This document shows, one piece after another, positions 45,869-58,800 of a stretch of 64,000 nucleotides of DNA (positions are counted from its first letter, which is position 1; each line of letters starts with the position of its first letter). Below the pieces are notes generated by a model, which saw only the letters and a program-made list of their open reading frames with translations, was not told the origin of the DNA and did no database searches. The stretch comes from Acorus gramineus (taxonomy: Eukaryota; Streptophyta; Magnoliopsida; Acorales; Acoraceae), in NCBI GenBank assembly GCA_030737835.1, contig CM060857.1:4736946-4800945 (forward strand). Direction: 5' to 3'. Made by a program: the position numbers and the translations under genes.

Positions 45869-47815
45869 TGTTAAAGAGTCATTATTAGGAGAATATTACA
45901 TATTGATTGTCAGTATTTTGATATTATTAGTTTCATACTTTTCGTAGTTTTTTTTTTCTGATATTTTAAGTTTTCCTCTATGTATCTATAAATAGAGCAT
46001 TTCGCTCCTCTAATACAATAACAACAATTATCTTTCCTTTATTCTAATATGGTATCGGAGCCTCTACCTCAAAAACTCTAGATCCACAAAAAAGCTTTTC
46101 TTTCCCTTTCCCGCTCCAATTGAGGAGTTTTCAATTGGAGCGGGGGAGGACTTTTGTTCGCGAGATCTAAAAGCTCCACCTTGCACCATTACACATATTC
46201 CCACGCCTTCGCGCTTCTCTAGATACCATTATGCGCCTCACGACGCCTCCGTGCGTCGTTGTGCGTCTCCCTGGGCCACCGCGCGTTACTATGCTCCATC
46301 ACCGCACCTGCCGTGCCCTGCCGATAGACCTGCCAACCCTAGCGTCGCGCCTTGCCAGCCTTGCCATTGTGCCCTCCTCGCCCTACCATCGCACCCTGCT
46401 CGCTCTTTCGTCGTGCCCTGCCAGCCCAGCTAGCCCTCGCGCATTGCTGCTTGCTAGCCCTACCAGGGCGTCCCAGCGCTCCCGGATCTCCTAGGATCAC
46501 TACTGCCAGCGCGTGCTAGCGTACTGGGATCTCCCAGGATCTGCCCTAGCAATGCGTGCCAGCACTCCCGGATCTCCTAGGATCTGCCTTGCCAAAGCGT
46601 CCCAGCTTTCCCAGATCTCCCGAGATCTGCCCTGCGAGCGCGTCCCAGCGTTCTCGGATCTCCCGGGATCTACCCTGCCAGTGCGTGCCAGCATTCCTGG
46701 ATATCTCAGGATCTGCCATGTCAGCGCTTGCCAGCACTCCCGAATCTTCAGGGATCTGCCATGCGAGCGCGTGCCAGCGCTCTCGGATCTCCCGGGATCT
46801 GTTCTGCCAGTGCGTGCCCGCGAGTGCTATGCCCTACCAGCGCGTGCTAGCGCTCCCTGGACAGTGCCCCGGATCTCCTAGGATCTTGCCCCAGATCTCC
46901 CGAGATCTTGTCCAGGACGCCTCCCCAGCGCGACCCAGCGTGCCCCATGTGCGTCCCGGAGCAACCCAGCGCACGCCACAACCCGCCAGCGTGCACCACC
47001 AGCGGCTGCCGCTCTCCTTTGCTGGGACCAATGTCCACCGCCCTCCGGCAGTCCTCCGCCACTGGCCACTGACTCCAGTCGCCGCCTCCCGGTGATCCTC
47101 TGGCCACCCTCCGCCACCTCCAACGATCCTCTGCCGCCAGCGGTAATCTCCGACAATCTTTTGCCGCCTCCAACAATTCTCCGGCTGCCTACCGCCACCA
47201 CCAGCAGCCCTCTGCCACTTCTGACAGTCCTCGGCCACCTCCAACCTCTTTCCGGTGACCCTTTGCAGCCCTCGGCAATCCTTTGGTCTCTCTTGGCTGT
47301 CTTCAGCCACCCTCCAGCGCTCTCCCCTGCTCTCGGCCGCCCTCTAATGACATTCAACGCAATAGACTGCCCTCTCGCGCTCTCTTGCAAACTCGCTACT
47401 CCTCTTGCACACCTCCGCGCATCTCCCTACAGCATCGACCGCCCTCTCGCACTCTCGTGCAATCTCGCGACTCCTCTTGCACACCTTTGCGCATCTCCCT
47501 ACGGCATCAATGCCCTCTCGCGCTCTCATCCAATCTTGCGACTCCCCTTGCACATCTCTGTGCAACTCTCTATCACAAGCCTCCACCACCTTCTCATTTT
47601 TCTGGAAACTCTAAGGGTTCTAGCGTTCAGAGTTTGGGAGGGGGTGTTAAAGAGTCATTATTAGGAGAATATTATATATTTATTGTCATTATTTTGATAT
47701 TATTAAATTCCTAGTTTTCTTTTCTGGTATTTTAGGTTTTCTTCTATGTATCTATAAATAGAGTCTTTGGCTCCTCTAATACAATAACAACAATTCTCTT
47801 TCCTTTATTCTAACT
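45869..47815 (+). mobile_element. Short-LTR non-autonomous retroelement, older copy (fossil)
   Basis: 5' LTR 45869-46049 and 3' LTR 47643-47815, with target duplication ATTAA (45864-45868, 47816-47820). A tRNA-Met-like primer site TGGTATCGGAGCC lies at 46050, and a purine tract TTTGGGAGGGGG just before 47643. The 1.6-kb interior has no gag or pol, only GC-rich sequence with repeats. The short LTRs and lack of coding resemble TRIM-type elements, though the interior is longer. LTRs differ at roughly 10% of sites by eye, so it is several million years old. Structurally whole for a non-autonomous element. Confidence 0.85.
46460..46830 (+). repeat. Degenerate ~45-bp repeats inside the older short-LTR element
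   Basis: About eight units carrying GATCTCCYRGGATCTGCC and GCGTGCCAGC/GCGTCCCAGC words. They keep several frames open without any protein signature. Confidence 0.7.
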
Positions 47816-47820
47816 ATTAA

Positions 47821-50800
47821 CATAACTTGTATATGATATAGATAGAAAAATGATTCACAAGCCCCATTACATATGCCCCATATAAGCCACATGAAATGGC
47901 ATTGATGACATTACCGATAATACCCTTGAATTTAATTTGGGAAACCTCCACCGCATTAATTCCTTTTAGTTAATTCAGTTCGGAAAATGTAGAATTCATT
48001 TTATACCCTCATAAGACATCCGTCACTTCAAAAAATCATTACGGCCTGCCTGTTCATTTCTGGCGACCAACATCACCACTTTTAAATTACTCTCGTTGCC
48101 CTCTATCATATGAGAGGTTGTTTGACTACTTTTCAAGCCTTCCTCCGGCCTCTAAAATCCTCCAACCTCCATCTCAACCTTTTTATTTAAAATTCACATA
48201 CATTTCAAATGTATCTAACAAACCGATTGCATTAGTTTATGTGATATTTTTGCACATGTTTTTGTGATTTTATGTAATGTTATTTAATGAATTACTATTT
48301 TGTTATGTTCGATATATAATTTTAAGTTATATTTTCTTATTTATCTGATTGTTTGTCCTTTTTTTCTTTTTTACATACTTTTCCAAGTAATTTAATTACA
48401 TTTTTTGAAAAATCAAGATACAATTTTAAACCTTGCAATGATTTAAGATTTACAATTTTTTTTTTATTCTAGTGTTCATATATTGTTAATTATGGTAATC
48501 TCTGATATGGCCTTTTGAATTTAGTATTTTATGTTCAACGTGGTAGTCCCTGATCTGGTGTTTTGATGTTGAAGTTTTAATTTGTAATGTTGTTGTTTGA
48601 TATTTAAATGTCAGTTACATATTCATATTGATGATGAAGTTGAGCAGCAATGTGCAAAATCAACTATCCAAAGTGTTGGACTAACATTTGATTTAGAAGA
48701 AAATGTGAGTATGTTGGCGAAGGTATCTAAGATTTTCAAGCCAAAGAGAAAACAAGTGAATAATTCTAAAAGTTGTAATGTGCAAAATGTTGGTGAAGCT
48801 GTTGGATGTGCTTTTTTTTTATTCCTTTTTTTTTCACCTTAGCTTTAGTTTTTATTTTCCAATGACATGTTTTGTACCCTTTTTGTTGAATTTGTTTATA
48901 ATGTGTTTAATGAGAGAGTAAGTTACATTTATCGTAATTAAATTACATTTTTAAGAAGTCGGTTACATTTTTAAAAAGTCAGTTATATTTCAGTTTAAAT
49001 CAATTACATTGTTGCAAATATATGTAGCAATATTGCTACGTGTTCCAGAATTCATATACATATAACATTAATCAGACATATTTATTTCAATTAACAAATA
49101 ACCAACCAATGTATTTTGCTTTACATTCATCAAAACAACAAAAAAATAAGAAATTAAATATTTTCATTTCGACACATCACAATACATTTGAATTTGTTGT
49201 GGTTCTTTGCAAATGTTTCTCATCTACATACATGACAAAACACCCAAAGTCACTCATTTTCGAATACATATACAACTAATGAATGATCCCACATACATCA
49301 TGATACACACACAATATACATATATAATAAAAAGAAGTCAGTTACATTCTTACAATAGTTAGTTACATTTTGAAAAAAAAATGAAACATATATCCAATAA
49401 CTTGTTAAAAGTCAAATACATTTATACATTATAAATTATATACAAATTAAAATTCAGTTACATTCTTTGTGAAATTGAAAAACAATATACCACATCCAGC
49501 AATATTTTCTGCTACAGGTGTTTCTAAAACATCATATACTCTTATCTAAAAAGTTAGATGAGGCTGGGGAGCTACACAAAAATTAGAATAACGTCAGATT
49601 CATGTAGTTCTTCACATCATTCATAGAAAAAAACTAATATACCAATTGCAAATAAATTTTTTATGATGATTGGATTAGAATAATCGTTAAAAAAATAAAA
49701 GAATTTAAAAAAAAAACATTGCTTACCCATTTTTGCCATTCATTATACAATTGGATGAAGAAAATGTTTGATTTTCTGGTTGAAAATGAAGCTGCAATCA
49801 AATTTTAGGTATTTTTCGTTATTTTAGACAAAATGGGAAGAGGTGGTTGGTATGATGTCAATTGTGAATTCTGTTTTTAGAAACCCTAGATAATTTGAAA
49901 TTCAAAATTTAGCTTGCAAAATTGACAGGAAGACAGAAACAAAAAAACAGAAAAAAAAAGAAAAAGAAAAAAAAAAGAGGGTTTTGGCATGGAAAATCAG
50001 GGATTTTAAATATGAGTAGTTTTGTATTTTATTTTTTTGTTTTTTTTTGTAAAAATCAACCAAGCAGTCAATAATAATGTGACACCTAATGGAGTTTGTG
50101 AGTGAAAAGTATAAGATGGGACCTGTGTAACATAACTCAATGGATAAGAGTGTAAGACTTACCGTGCATAACAATGTATAAATCAAGATAGACAATGGAA
50201 AAAAAGACGTGTGGAAGGGCCGAAAAAATATAACCGCCAAATTGATGGTGTTTTCGCATATATGCCTAAAACAAAAGTCCAAAAATAAAAAAATAAAGGG
50301 TTAAGAATATCTTAGAATTAATTTCCATGAAAATTAAAATCCTATGGTAGGACCGGTTCTTTTTTCTTTGCTTATGTATGCGAAGGTTTTTATAAAAATT
50401 GAAAGCAAGCAAATTACAGGTAGATAAATGAAATTTTACAATATAGAATGGGGATGGACTATATAATTGATATCATACATTATAATTACAGTATAATTAA
50501 AAGGCATGTGCTTTTGATTAGCTTTGTTCAGTTACATCATGTTGGACAATATGGTCACCTATATCTAAACATCTATTTTCTATTTCCTATTCTATTTCTA
50601 TATATATTTTTTGTTTGTACGGCCATAAAGAGACTTCTTCCAATATTTTCTAATCCATCTGGCATTTGGTGAGGCATGAAAAGCTTGTTGGACTAGTCAT
50701 ATTCTACTTTACATCTTAAACATATATTTGAATATTAATTGGATGTGCGCATGCTGGGGCTTTTTATTTTTTTATTTTTTTGTCGATGCATCTGTGACGA

Positions 50801-51569
50801 CAAACTTGCAGAATTAGAATTTAGGAGGACCCGTGTTTTTTTAATTTATTATTTGTCGTTGCATTGGTGACAACGGCGTAACGACAGATTTGAAGGACCT
50901 GTTCCAGAGACCCGACTTCCTTGAATACATCTGATGGAAAATAAAGTTTTGTTTGTTAACCATGTCTAATGGAAAACAAAATTACACTCATGTTGATCAC
51001 ATCTGATGAAAAACGAAATTTTGTTTTTTTTTTTGTTTTTTTTTTTTTTTTTTATTATGATACAGAACCTTTTATGATTGATTTTACTTTTTTTTTATTT
51101 TAAAATATATATTTACTATCCATTCTATTTTTGAAAGACCGAATTAAAAATTTTAAAGTGAGAGAGAAAATATAATAAAAATAATAAATTAAATAAAAAC
51201 ATTTTCGCCCATACCAAACGTCGGGAGAAAACGAGTCATTTAAACCGACGTAGGCCCAAAAATTGCGGTTGATTATCTCGGGGTTCTGAGGCGCCCATAA
51301 AAAACGAACTTAACCACGTCCCATTGAAAAATAAGTTGTGTGTATATATAATATTAATGGGAGAATTATGAAAGATGTATTTAATTTTATGATGAAGAAC
51401 CTCATCCCTACTTGGAAAAAAATCGCATTTCCATGTAAGCATTCGTTCGACCAAATCGAATTGCACATGCACGTACAGTATTCAATTAGGTGTTGATTGG
51501 CAGCGGCGGAAAATGAATTTTAAGTATTGATTAATAAGTGTAGAAAGAGGTTATGATGATAATTTTAAG
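47821..51569. other. AT-rich spacer
   Basis: No gene is supported. The word AGTTACATT or close variants recurs about nine times between 48930 and 49460. A hydrophilic open frame at 48597-48842 has no recognisable motif and a hydrophobic, T-rich end, so I do not call it. A long T run is at about 51017-51052. Confidence 0.45.
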
Positions 51570-51902
51570 ATCTAGTTTGGCATTGGGATAAAGAGTTGGG
51601 ATAAGAAAAAAATTGGGTTAAATAACTTGTTATCCCATATAGCATTAAAAAAAGAGAATAAAACATGAACAATTGTCCACATTTTGAGATAAAAAATAAA
51701 GATAGTTTATTCTTGGTAAAAAATGGAACAGACTTTGTCCCAATTTTTTATCCCTATTTTGTAAAATTGGGATAACATTTTATAACTACCATTTCCAAAA
51801 AAAAAAAAAGAATGTTCCACCAAACAATATTAATTCTCCATTAATAGGAATAGTAGATCTGATATTTTTTTAAAAAAATTGAAGTTATCCCATATTTGAT
51901 CC
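51570..51902. mobile_element. Possible MITE, interrupted by the short-LTR element
   Basis: Inverted words GGGATAA and TTATCCC recur. The left part has TTTGGCATTGGGATAA (51577-51592). The right part has TTATCCCATATTTGATCC (from about 51885), continuing after the inserted element at 53641 as GATCCAAATAC. This suggests a small inverted-repeat element of uncertain limits. No transposase is present. Confidence 0.35.
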
Positions 51903-53640
51903 TGTTAAAGAATCATTATTAGGATAATATTATATCTTTATTGTCATTATTGTGATATTATTAGTTTCCTAGTTTTCCTACATTTCCTAGATTCCTTATC
52001 TGGTATTTTAGGGTTTCCTCTATGTATCCATAAATAGAGCCCTTTGGCTCCTCTAATATAATAACAACAATTCTCTTTTCTTTATTCTAACATGGTATCA
52101 AAGCCTCCACCTCAAAAATCTTAGATCCACAAAAGCTTCTCTTTTTCTTCCCCGCTTCGATTGAAGAGTCTTCAATCGGAGCGGGGGAGGAATTTTGCTC
52201 GCGAGATCTAAAAGCCACTGAAGTCGCCGTCGCCGTCGTGCCCTTGCCGTCGTGGTCGTGCCCTTGCCGTCACCGTCGCCGTCGTGCCCTTGCCGTCGTG
52301 CCCTTGCCGTCGCCGTCGTGCCCTCGCCGTCCTGCCCTTGCCGTCGCTGTCGTGCCCTTGCTGTCTCCGTCGTGCCCTTGCCGTCGTGCTCTTGCCGTCG
52401 CCATCGTGCTCTTGCCGTCGCCATCGTGCCCTTGCCGTCACCGTCGCCGTCGTGCCCTTGCCGTCACCGTCGCCGTCGTGCCCTTGCCGTCACCGTCGTG
52501 CCCTTGCCGTCGCCGTCGTCGTCGCCGTCATGCCGCTGCCGGCGCCGCCCTCTGCCGCCTCCGCAATTCTCCGGCGCCCTCTGCCCCCTCCGGCCGCCCT
52601 GCCGCCGCCTCCAGCCGCCCTCTGCCGCCTCCGGCAATCTTCCGGCGGCCCTTTGGCAATTCTCCGACCGCCCTCTGCCGCCTCCGGCCGCCCTGCCGCC
52701 GCCTCTGGCCGCTCTGCGTTGCCTCCGGCAATCTTCCGACGGCCCTTCGACAATTCTCCGGCGCTCTCCGCTGCGCTCGGCCGCCTCCGGCCGCCCTGCC
52801 ACCGCCTCCGGCAATCTTCCGGCGGCACTTCGACAATTCTTCGACGCTCTCCGCTGCACTCGGCCGCTCTCTACCGCCTCCGGCCGCCCTCCGGCACCTC
52901 CTTGAGACTTCAAAATCACTAAATCGGTCATAATTTCCTCTCCGGAAGTCCGATTAAGGTGATCCAGGAGTCCATTTTGCTCGATTTTTCGTTCTCTATG
53001 CATCTGTGTGATTCTTTTCTTCATTCGAGATCTCTACGATCCTCCTCGCAGATTTGCACACCTCCGCGCATCTCCTTGCGGCATCGACCGCTCTCGCGCT
53101 CTTCGTGCAATCTCGCTACTTCTCTTGCTCCCTCTACGCATGTCTTCTTCTATGTGCGCTCTTTCTCTTTTCGCAGATTTGCACACTTCCGCGCATCTCC
53201 TTGTGGCATCGACCGCTCTCGCGCCCTTCGTGCAATCTTGCTACTTCTCTTGCTCCCTCTACACATGTCTTCTTCTATCTGCGCTCTTTCTCTTTTCGCA
53301 GCATTGCGGCCACCACACGCGCCTCTGTCGAGCCCTTACTGTGCCTTTGTTGCACCCCTACCGCGCCTGCACGTGCCGTCGCCAGCCTTCGTCACCTTCT
53401 CATTTTTGTCCAAACTCTAAGGGTTCTACCTTTCAGAGTTTGGGAGGGGGTGTTAAAGAATCATTATTAGGATAATATTATATCTTTATTGTCATTATTG
53501 TGATATTATTAGTTTCCTAGTTTTCCGAGATTTCCTAGATTCCTTATCTGGTATTTTAGGGTTTCCTCTATGTATCTATAAATAGTGCCCTTTGGCTCCT
53601 CTAATATAATAACAACAATTCCCTTTTCTTTATTCTAACA
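51903..53640 (+). mobile_element. Short-LTR non-autonomous retroelement, younger copy (fossil)
   Basis: Two 190-bp LTRs (51903-52092 and 53451-53640) differ at about five sites, suggesting roughly a million years. Target duplication GATCC lies at 51898-51902 and 53641-53645. The primer site TGGTATCAAAGCC (52093) and purine tract TGGGAGGGGG (53441-53450) are present. The interior shares its start and end with the 45869 element (for example TTTGCACACCTCCGCGCATC). Its middle is a different GC-rich sequence, first GCCGTCGTGCCC-type tandem repeats (52215-52540), then GCCGCCTCCGG-rich repeats (52540-52900). It has no gag or pol. Structurally whole. Confidence 0.9.
52215..52540 (+). repeat. Tandem GCCGTCGTGCCCTT-type repeat
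   Basis: Dozens of short units built from GCCGTC, GTGCCCTT and CACCGTC. The array keeps all three plus frames open. The proteins it would give are Pro/Ser/Arg/Ala-rich and have no domain. Confidence 0.85.
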
Positions 53641-56206
53641 GATCCAAATACAAGATTGAGGATAAGAATACAAAAAACGAGGATAATAAAAAGCATTATC
53701 AAATGCAAATCTGAATAAAAATAGTGACTTTTTTTCCTGCTCATATCCTGCTCCCAGTACCATCTTTCTTGCTTGATTGAGCAACAAATACCCTGTACTA
53801 GCAGCTCTTGTTATGCGAGGGAGAGTTGAGTTTGGGTGTTGACACACTGTTTTGCAGTCTTTGTTGCAGTTATCATGTCAATAATGCAATATATAATATC
53901 ATCTAACGCATTATATACTCTACTATCTCAACATATAATTAATTCATTAAGAAAAACATATGCATTTTAAGTCAAATGATTATATATTAGATTTTTTGTA
54001 AAAGAAATTACATCATAAGCTAGTACAATCTTTAAAAATAATCATAATTTGTGCAGGCTAAAAACATGGGGGAACATGAGATTTTCCATTGATTTTGATA
54101 TGAAAATAAAATCATCATAACATGTAGGATGCTAATATTCAGTTGATATTGTAATCTTATTTACAGTCTTCAAATTGTTAACACAATGTATAAAATTGTC
54201 TAATACAACATACACACAAACATGTGTGTGTGTGTGTGTCTATATATATATATATATGTATATGTATAGTGCATTGTCTATATTCGTGCACTTAAAAAGA
54301 CATATTAAAGGAGGCAAAAGAGGTTGAACATGTTTTCTACCTTTAGAAAATTCAGAATGAGTAGAGGTGTAAAATAAGGAATCGCATCTAACACCCAAGG
54401 CTTACACAATAAGATGTTGTCTACTTTGCATTATTGGCTCACGGCTTTAAAATCTGTCTTGATGTGTAAAAGTTGTGCTCACATATAACTACAAATTATC
54501 TCTTATCATTAGGAGATGTGGGACTAAACACCTCACTCTCACCGTTACCAAATTCATAGGTCTCTTGGCCATCCTGATCCATCATCCCTACAATGGGCTG
54601 GGTGTCACAATCACCCACCCTAATGGGCCACATATCCATCATGTGTGATCATATCCACCAACACATAACAGATTGACTCTGATACTAATTTTAACGCACT
54701 AGACTTACATAGCAAGATATTGTCTGCTCTGCCATTGGTGAGCTCACAGTAAAATGCATCTTGGTGTGTAACAGTAGTGTTCACATAAAACAAAGAGTAG
54801 CTCCTACATTAGGCAATGTGAGACTAAGGAAAATGATACACTTAGTTACATTCACCAACTAAAACTCATACCTCACATGCTTTTTTTTTTTTTTTAAATA
54901 ATAAACATCTAATGAGGTATATGTTTCGATAAAAAGTGTACATCGCCTCATTTCGAATTGAATGAACTCATTTTTAATAAGTTTAAGAAAAAATTAATTT
55001 ATTAAGGTATATATATATATATCTAACGAGGTATATGTTTAACTGAACCAATAACGAGGTATATAGGTATGCGTTTTGGATTGAGAAAAAAACTGAGTGT
55101 AACAGTACTAGTGAGACTAAACATGTGACCCTTACCCAATCCATGGGTCTCTTGGGCCTCTTGGCTATCTGGCCCACCACCCTTTTAATAAGTCAGGTGT
55201 CACATCACATAGCCCAACCCATTAAAAAAACGGGGCAATAGGCTATTAAAGCATGATGGAATAGGAATGAATAAGCCAACAAACATGTTTGTTTGCAAGG
55301 AATAAGTGGGTGTAAATATGTCAAAACAGGTTGAAATATGTTGGTATTGATATTCTAGGTCCCTTAAAATTTTGTTATTCCACTCAATCTATTTTACTAG
55401 TATAAGGGAATCACACATGTCAAATCACATGTCATATCATATTTTAAGTTAATGGACCCACATTTTAAATCATTTTGAGCGTTGATATGCTCAAACTATT
55501 TTATAACCCCGTCTACAACTCTATACTACGCTAATAGTGTAATATATAATGCGCTAGTATAGTATATGAAGTTTTATTATAGTGTATAGAGCATAAATTT
55601 TTTAATTTTATAAATAAAATTTATACTATTGTAATTCATTTTATATTTCATTTCAAATAAGAGTATGTATTTCAATATGAGAATGTATAATTTTTTTTTT
55701 AAAAGGTTGTACACTACAAATGGAGCTGAGTATATCTTTTTATAATCTTTATCAATATGTTATTCACATTTTTTCTACAACTTATCCATAATCAATCAAA
55801 TAACATAAACATAATTATTATGTATCCCAATGACATTAACTAAAACACAATAAAAAATAAAAAAAACCTTATTCCTTGCCTATGGTGAACTATCTCTCCT
55901 GAAATAACTTGAAGTCGCTATCTAAATATGGGCTGATATACTTCATAGCGGGGCCGGGGTTCAAAATTTTCTACATGAAGAATTATATAATAATAATAAT
56001 AATAACTAACAATGTTAATTATATTAAAGAAAGGGAAAGAAGCTACTACCGTCAGTCGCTTATTTAAACCGCTGTTTGGAAAAAGTGGGGAATAGGGTTG
56101 AATAAGATGGACTAAGGGGTAAAATATGACTTATTTTATGGAAAAGTGGAGAATAACCCCCGTTTGGATACAAAATATGATTTATTATTGGGTACATAAT
56201 TATTCC
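53641..56206. other. AT-rich spacer with dispersed repeat copies
   Basis: No gene is seen. Three related stretches (about 54385-54620, 54695-54835 and 55090-55215) share GTCTACT/GTCTGCT, GGGACTAAACA/GTGAGACTAA and TCTCTTGGCC with GGTGTCACA words. They look like pieces of one dispersed family. Microsatellites: (TG)n(TA)n at about 54222-54256 and (ATA)n at about 55988-56008. ATTCC at 56202-56206 abuts the following LTR. Confidence 0.5.
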
Positions 56207-56989
56207 TGTTATATTTGTGTCACTTTTAGCCTGCTGGTAACCGTTAGAGCGTCCTGGCAGTTTTAAAAATTTTTAGGGTTTTTGGTCGGAACCGCATAAT
56301 TTCAGACTGTTAGCTATCGTCTGATCTAGAGGACTCCGATTGGAAATCTGACTGCATATTTGGTGTCCTGGTGCCATTTTAGACCTCTCATGAAAGTTTC
56401 ATCGAATTCTGGCATCGTTTGCAAAAATTTCCCAGTTCCGGGGCGTATCCGGGTTTTTAAGTCGCGCTCTACTTAAAAGGAATCAAAAATATCTCGTCAC
56501 TATTCATCATCTTCCCGAGTAGCTCTCTCTCTCTCCTCTCCTCCGATTTTCTTCCGTTCGAGCCCCCTAGACCCCTCAAAATCGAAAACCCAAAGCACGG
56601 GAAGTGTAGATCGGGTCCCGATCTACACCCCGGTGCCTTCAAATCCCGATTCCGACGACTCTAGCCTCCCCGACCTCCCCTCTCTCTCCTCTGTTTCGAG
56701 CCAAATCGAGGGCCGTGATAGATCAGGGCGTAGGAGAGCCTTTGGGAAAGGTTTCGGCGCGCGGAGAGCGTCCGGACTTCGCTCCCTCCCCTCGGTAAGC
56801 CCTATTTCTTCACTTTTCTTGCATAGATGTATGCTAGGAGGGTGGATCTGTGTATGAGGGGTGGTTGGCGGCTGTGGATAGCCTTCGGGGGGCGGTGGAG
56901 GTGGTCGGAGGTCGGTGGGTGGTGGTTTGGGTGGTCTCGGGCTGCAGGGGGTGGTCTCGGGCTGCAGGGGGTGTTCTCGGGCAGCAGGC

Positions 56990-57720
56990 AGAGCAGCAGC
57001 AGCGCGCAGGCTGGGCGCGCGCGGTAATGCGCGCGTGCGTGCGCGGGCGCGCGTGCGCGCGGCGTGCAAGCTGGCGCGCGCGGGCGGCGTGTTGTGCTGG
57101 TCGTGCAGGCGTGCTGTGCCGGTCGTGCAGGTGTGCTGGGGGCCTCAGGCAGCACAGGCGACGAGCAAGAGCCGGCTGGGCTTGCGCGCGTGCGTACGCG
57201 CGAGCGTGTGCGCGGGCGTGCGCTCGGGGGAGCTGGTCGCGGCGGTGCGAGGCGTGCGAGCTGCTCGGGTGGTGCTGTGCGCGGGTCTGCTCGTGCAGCT
57301 GTGCGTGAGGAGCTGGTCTGGGCGCTGGTCTGGGCGCGCGCGGAGGTGCTAGACGCGCGGAGGTGCGCGCGGAGGTGCGCGCGGAGGTGCTGGACGCGCG
57401 GAGGTGCGCGCGGAGGTGCTGGCCGAGGTGCTGGACGCGCGGAGGTGCGCGCGGAGGTGCTGGGGCGCGCGCGGAGGAGGCGCGGGGCGAGGAGCTGTGC
57501 GCGAGGCGTGCGCGGGGCGCGGCGGAGCGGCGGAGGTGCGCGCGGGGCGCGCGCGGGGCGAGAGGCGTGCGCACGGCGTGCGGGGCGCGTGCGGGCTGCC
57601 GCGGCTGGGCTCGGTGGACGCGCGGAGCCCCGGGCGGTGCGCGGAGTGCGCGGGCTGAGGCGCGGCGGCGCGTCCGGGCGGTCGGGTGGCCGTGCGGGTG
57701 GTGGCCGGCCGTGCGGGTGG
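56990..57720 (+). other. CpG-rich block in LTR C
   Basis: GCGCGC/GTGCGC-rich sequence with a short tandem GCGCGGAGGTGCTGGAC-type array at about 57340-57470. The number of array units differs between this copy and the one at 63380-63490, although the flanks are nearly identical, so the array changes quickly. Frames are open in several registers for lack of A/T. Confidence 0.75.
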
Positions 57721-58800
57721 TTGCCGGGGGGTGTTGGATGTTTGTTTGTGTGTGTTATGTATTTTTGGGATAACTGTGGATTTATTCTAACCAGTTAATA
57801 CCTTGTCTTGCAGATCTCGACGGGCGGTCGCGCGACGACCCTGATACTGGTGAGTGGGACAATCCAACCCAGTAGAGAGGCGTTGTACGCACTTGGGGCG
57901 TATACCGACCTCTCCTAGGGCGACATGGATAAATATTACCTGCAATAATATGTAATCCATGCTTGTGTGAATTATGTGTAGAATGCATGCTACCCTAGGC
58001 TTTTATGTTAGGGACTTGCACCCTTAGGATATGCGTATGAGCCATGCAGCATGTCCCCTGGTTTTCATGCTAGGAAACCCCGGCCTATGCATGCGTCCTA
58101 CTAGTTTAATTATTAAATTAAATGCTGGTATCTGTTAGATCGCATGCCTTAGGATAATATTATAGGGAGGAGCCTTGCGAGGTCAACGCTGAGACCCGTG
58201 TTAGGGTACTCCGTGTTCCTTGTTTGGTTGTCGGGATGTCCTGTATCGGGACCTCGGGCTGCCCTCCCAAGGTTCTAGTCCCAATAATATTATATGTAAT
58301 GATTGTATGTTGGGTATAATTATTAGCATGAGTAGTGAATATTATAGGGGAGGGGCCTTGCGAGGACAGCGGTGAGACCCGTGTTAGGGTGCTCCGTGTT
58401 CCTTGTTTGGTTGTCGGGGTATCCTATATCGGGAACTCACGCCGCCCTCCCGAGTTTCTTTCCCCCAGTGATATTCCAACACTGCTTTTGATTGTACTAT
58501 TTCCCCGCATCTTAGATATGCGCCCTGGAGGAACTCTGAAGAGTTCATGACATTTGAGTTGTAATGATATGTAGTCGGCGGATCCGAGTGGATCATATGC
58601 GTATGGATAGGCTGTTCTGTTCCCTGCGTTGGATCCGGTAGAGGCTACCCCCAGCGTTAGACAGGGCCTTCCTGACAGAGGGCTCCCATTAGTAGGCACC
58701 TCCTGATTTGGTTTCGGACTGTGCTGAATGTGGGAGTAGACCAGGCGGCCTACGGAGTGGAGGGAGAGCTATCGGTGGACCAAGGGTGACCAACAGCCTA

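Noticed and set aside
46513-47714. Pro/Ser/Arg-rich frames in the older short-LTR element
   Set aside because: Repeat-derived, overlapping in several frames, with no protein motif.
48597-48842. An 81-codon frame in AT-rich spacer
   Set aside because: No recognisable motif, and the end is a T-run-driven Phe/Leu tract. Could be chance.
52238-52933. Three overlapping frames above 200 codons
   Set aside because: They come from GCCGTC-type tandem repeats in a non-autonomous element, and all plus frames are open together.
56633-56857. A 74-codon frame identical in LTR C and D
   Set aside because: The two copies are near-identical through recent insertion, so identity is not evidence of coding. 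It crosses an intron-like GT and is absent from copies A and B.
56834-57798. Frames of up to ~246 codons on both strands in LTR C
   Set aside because: Low-complexity GC-rich LTR sequence. The near-copy at 62896-63796 differs by repeat number, which a real gene would not tolerate freely.
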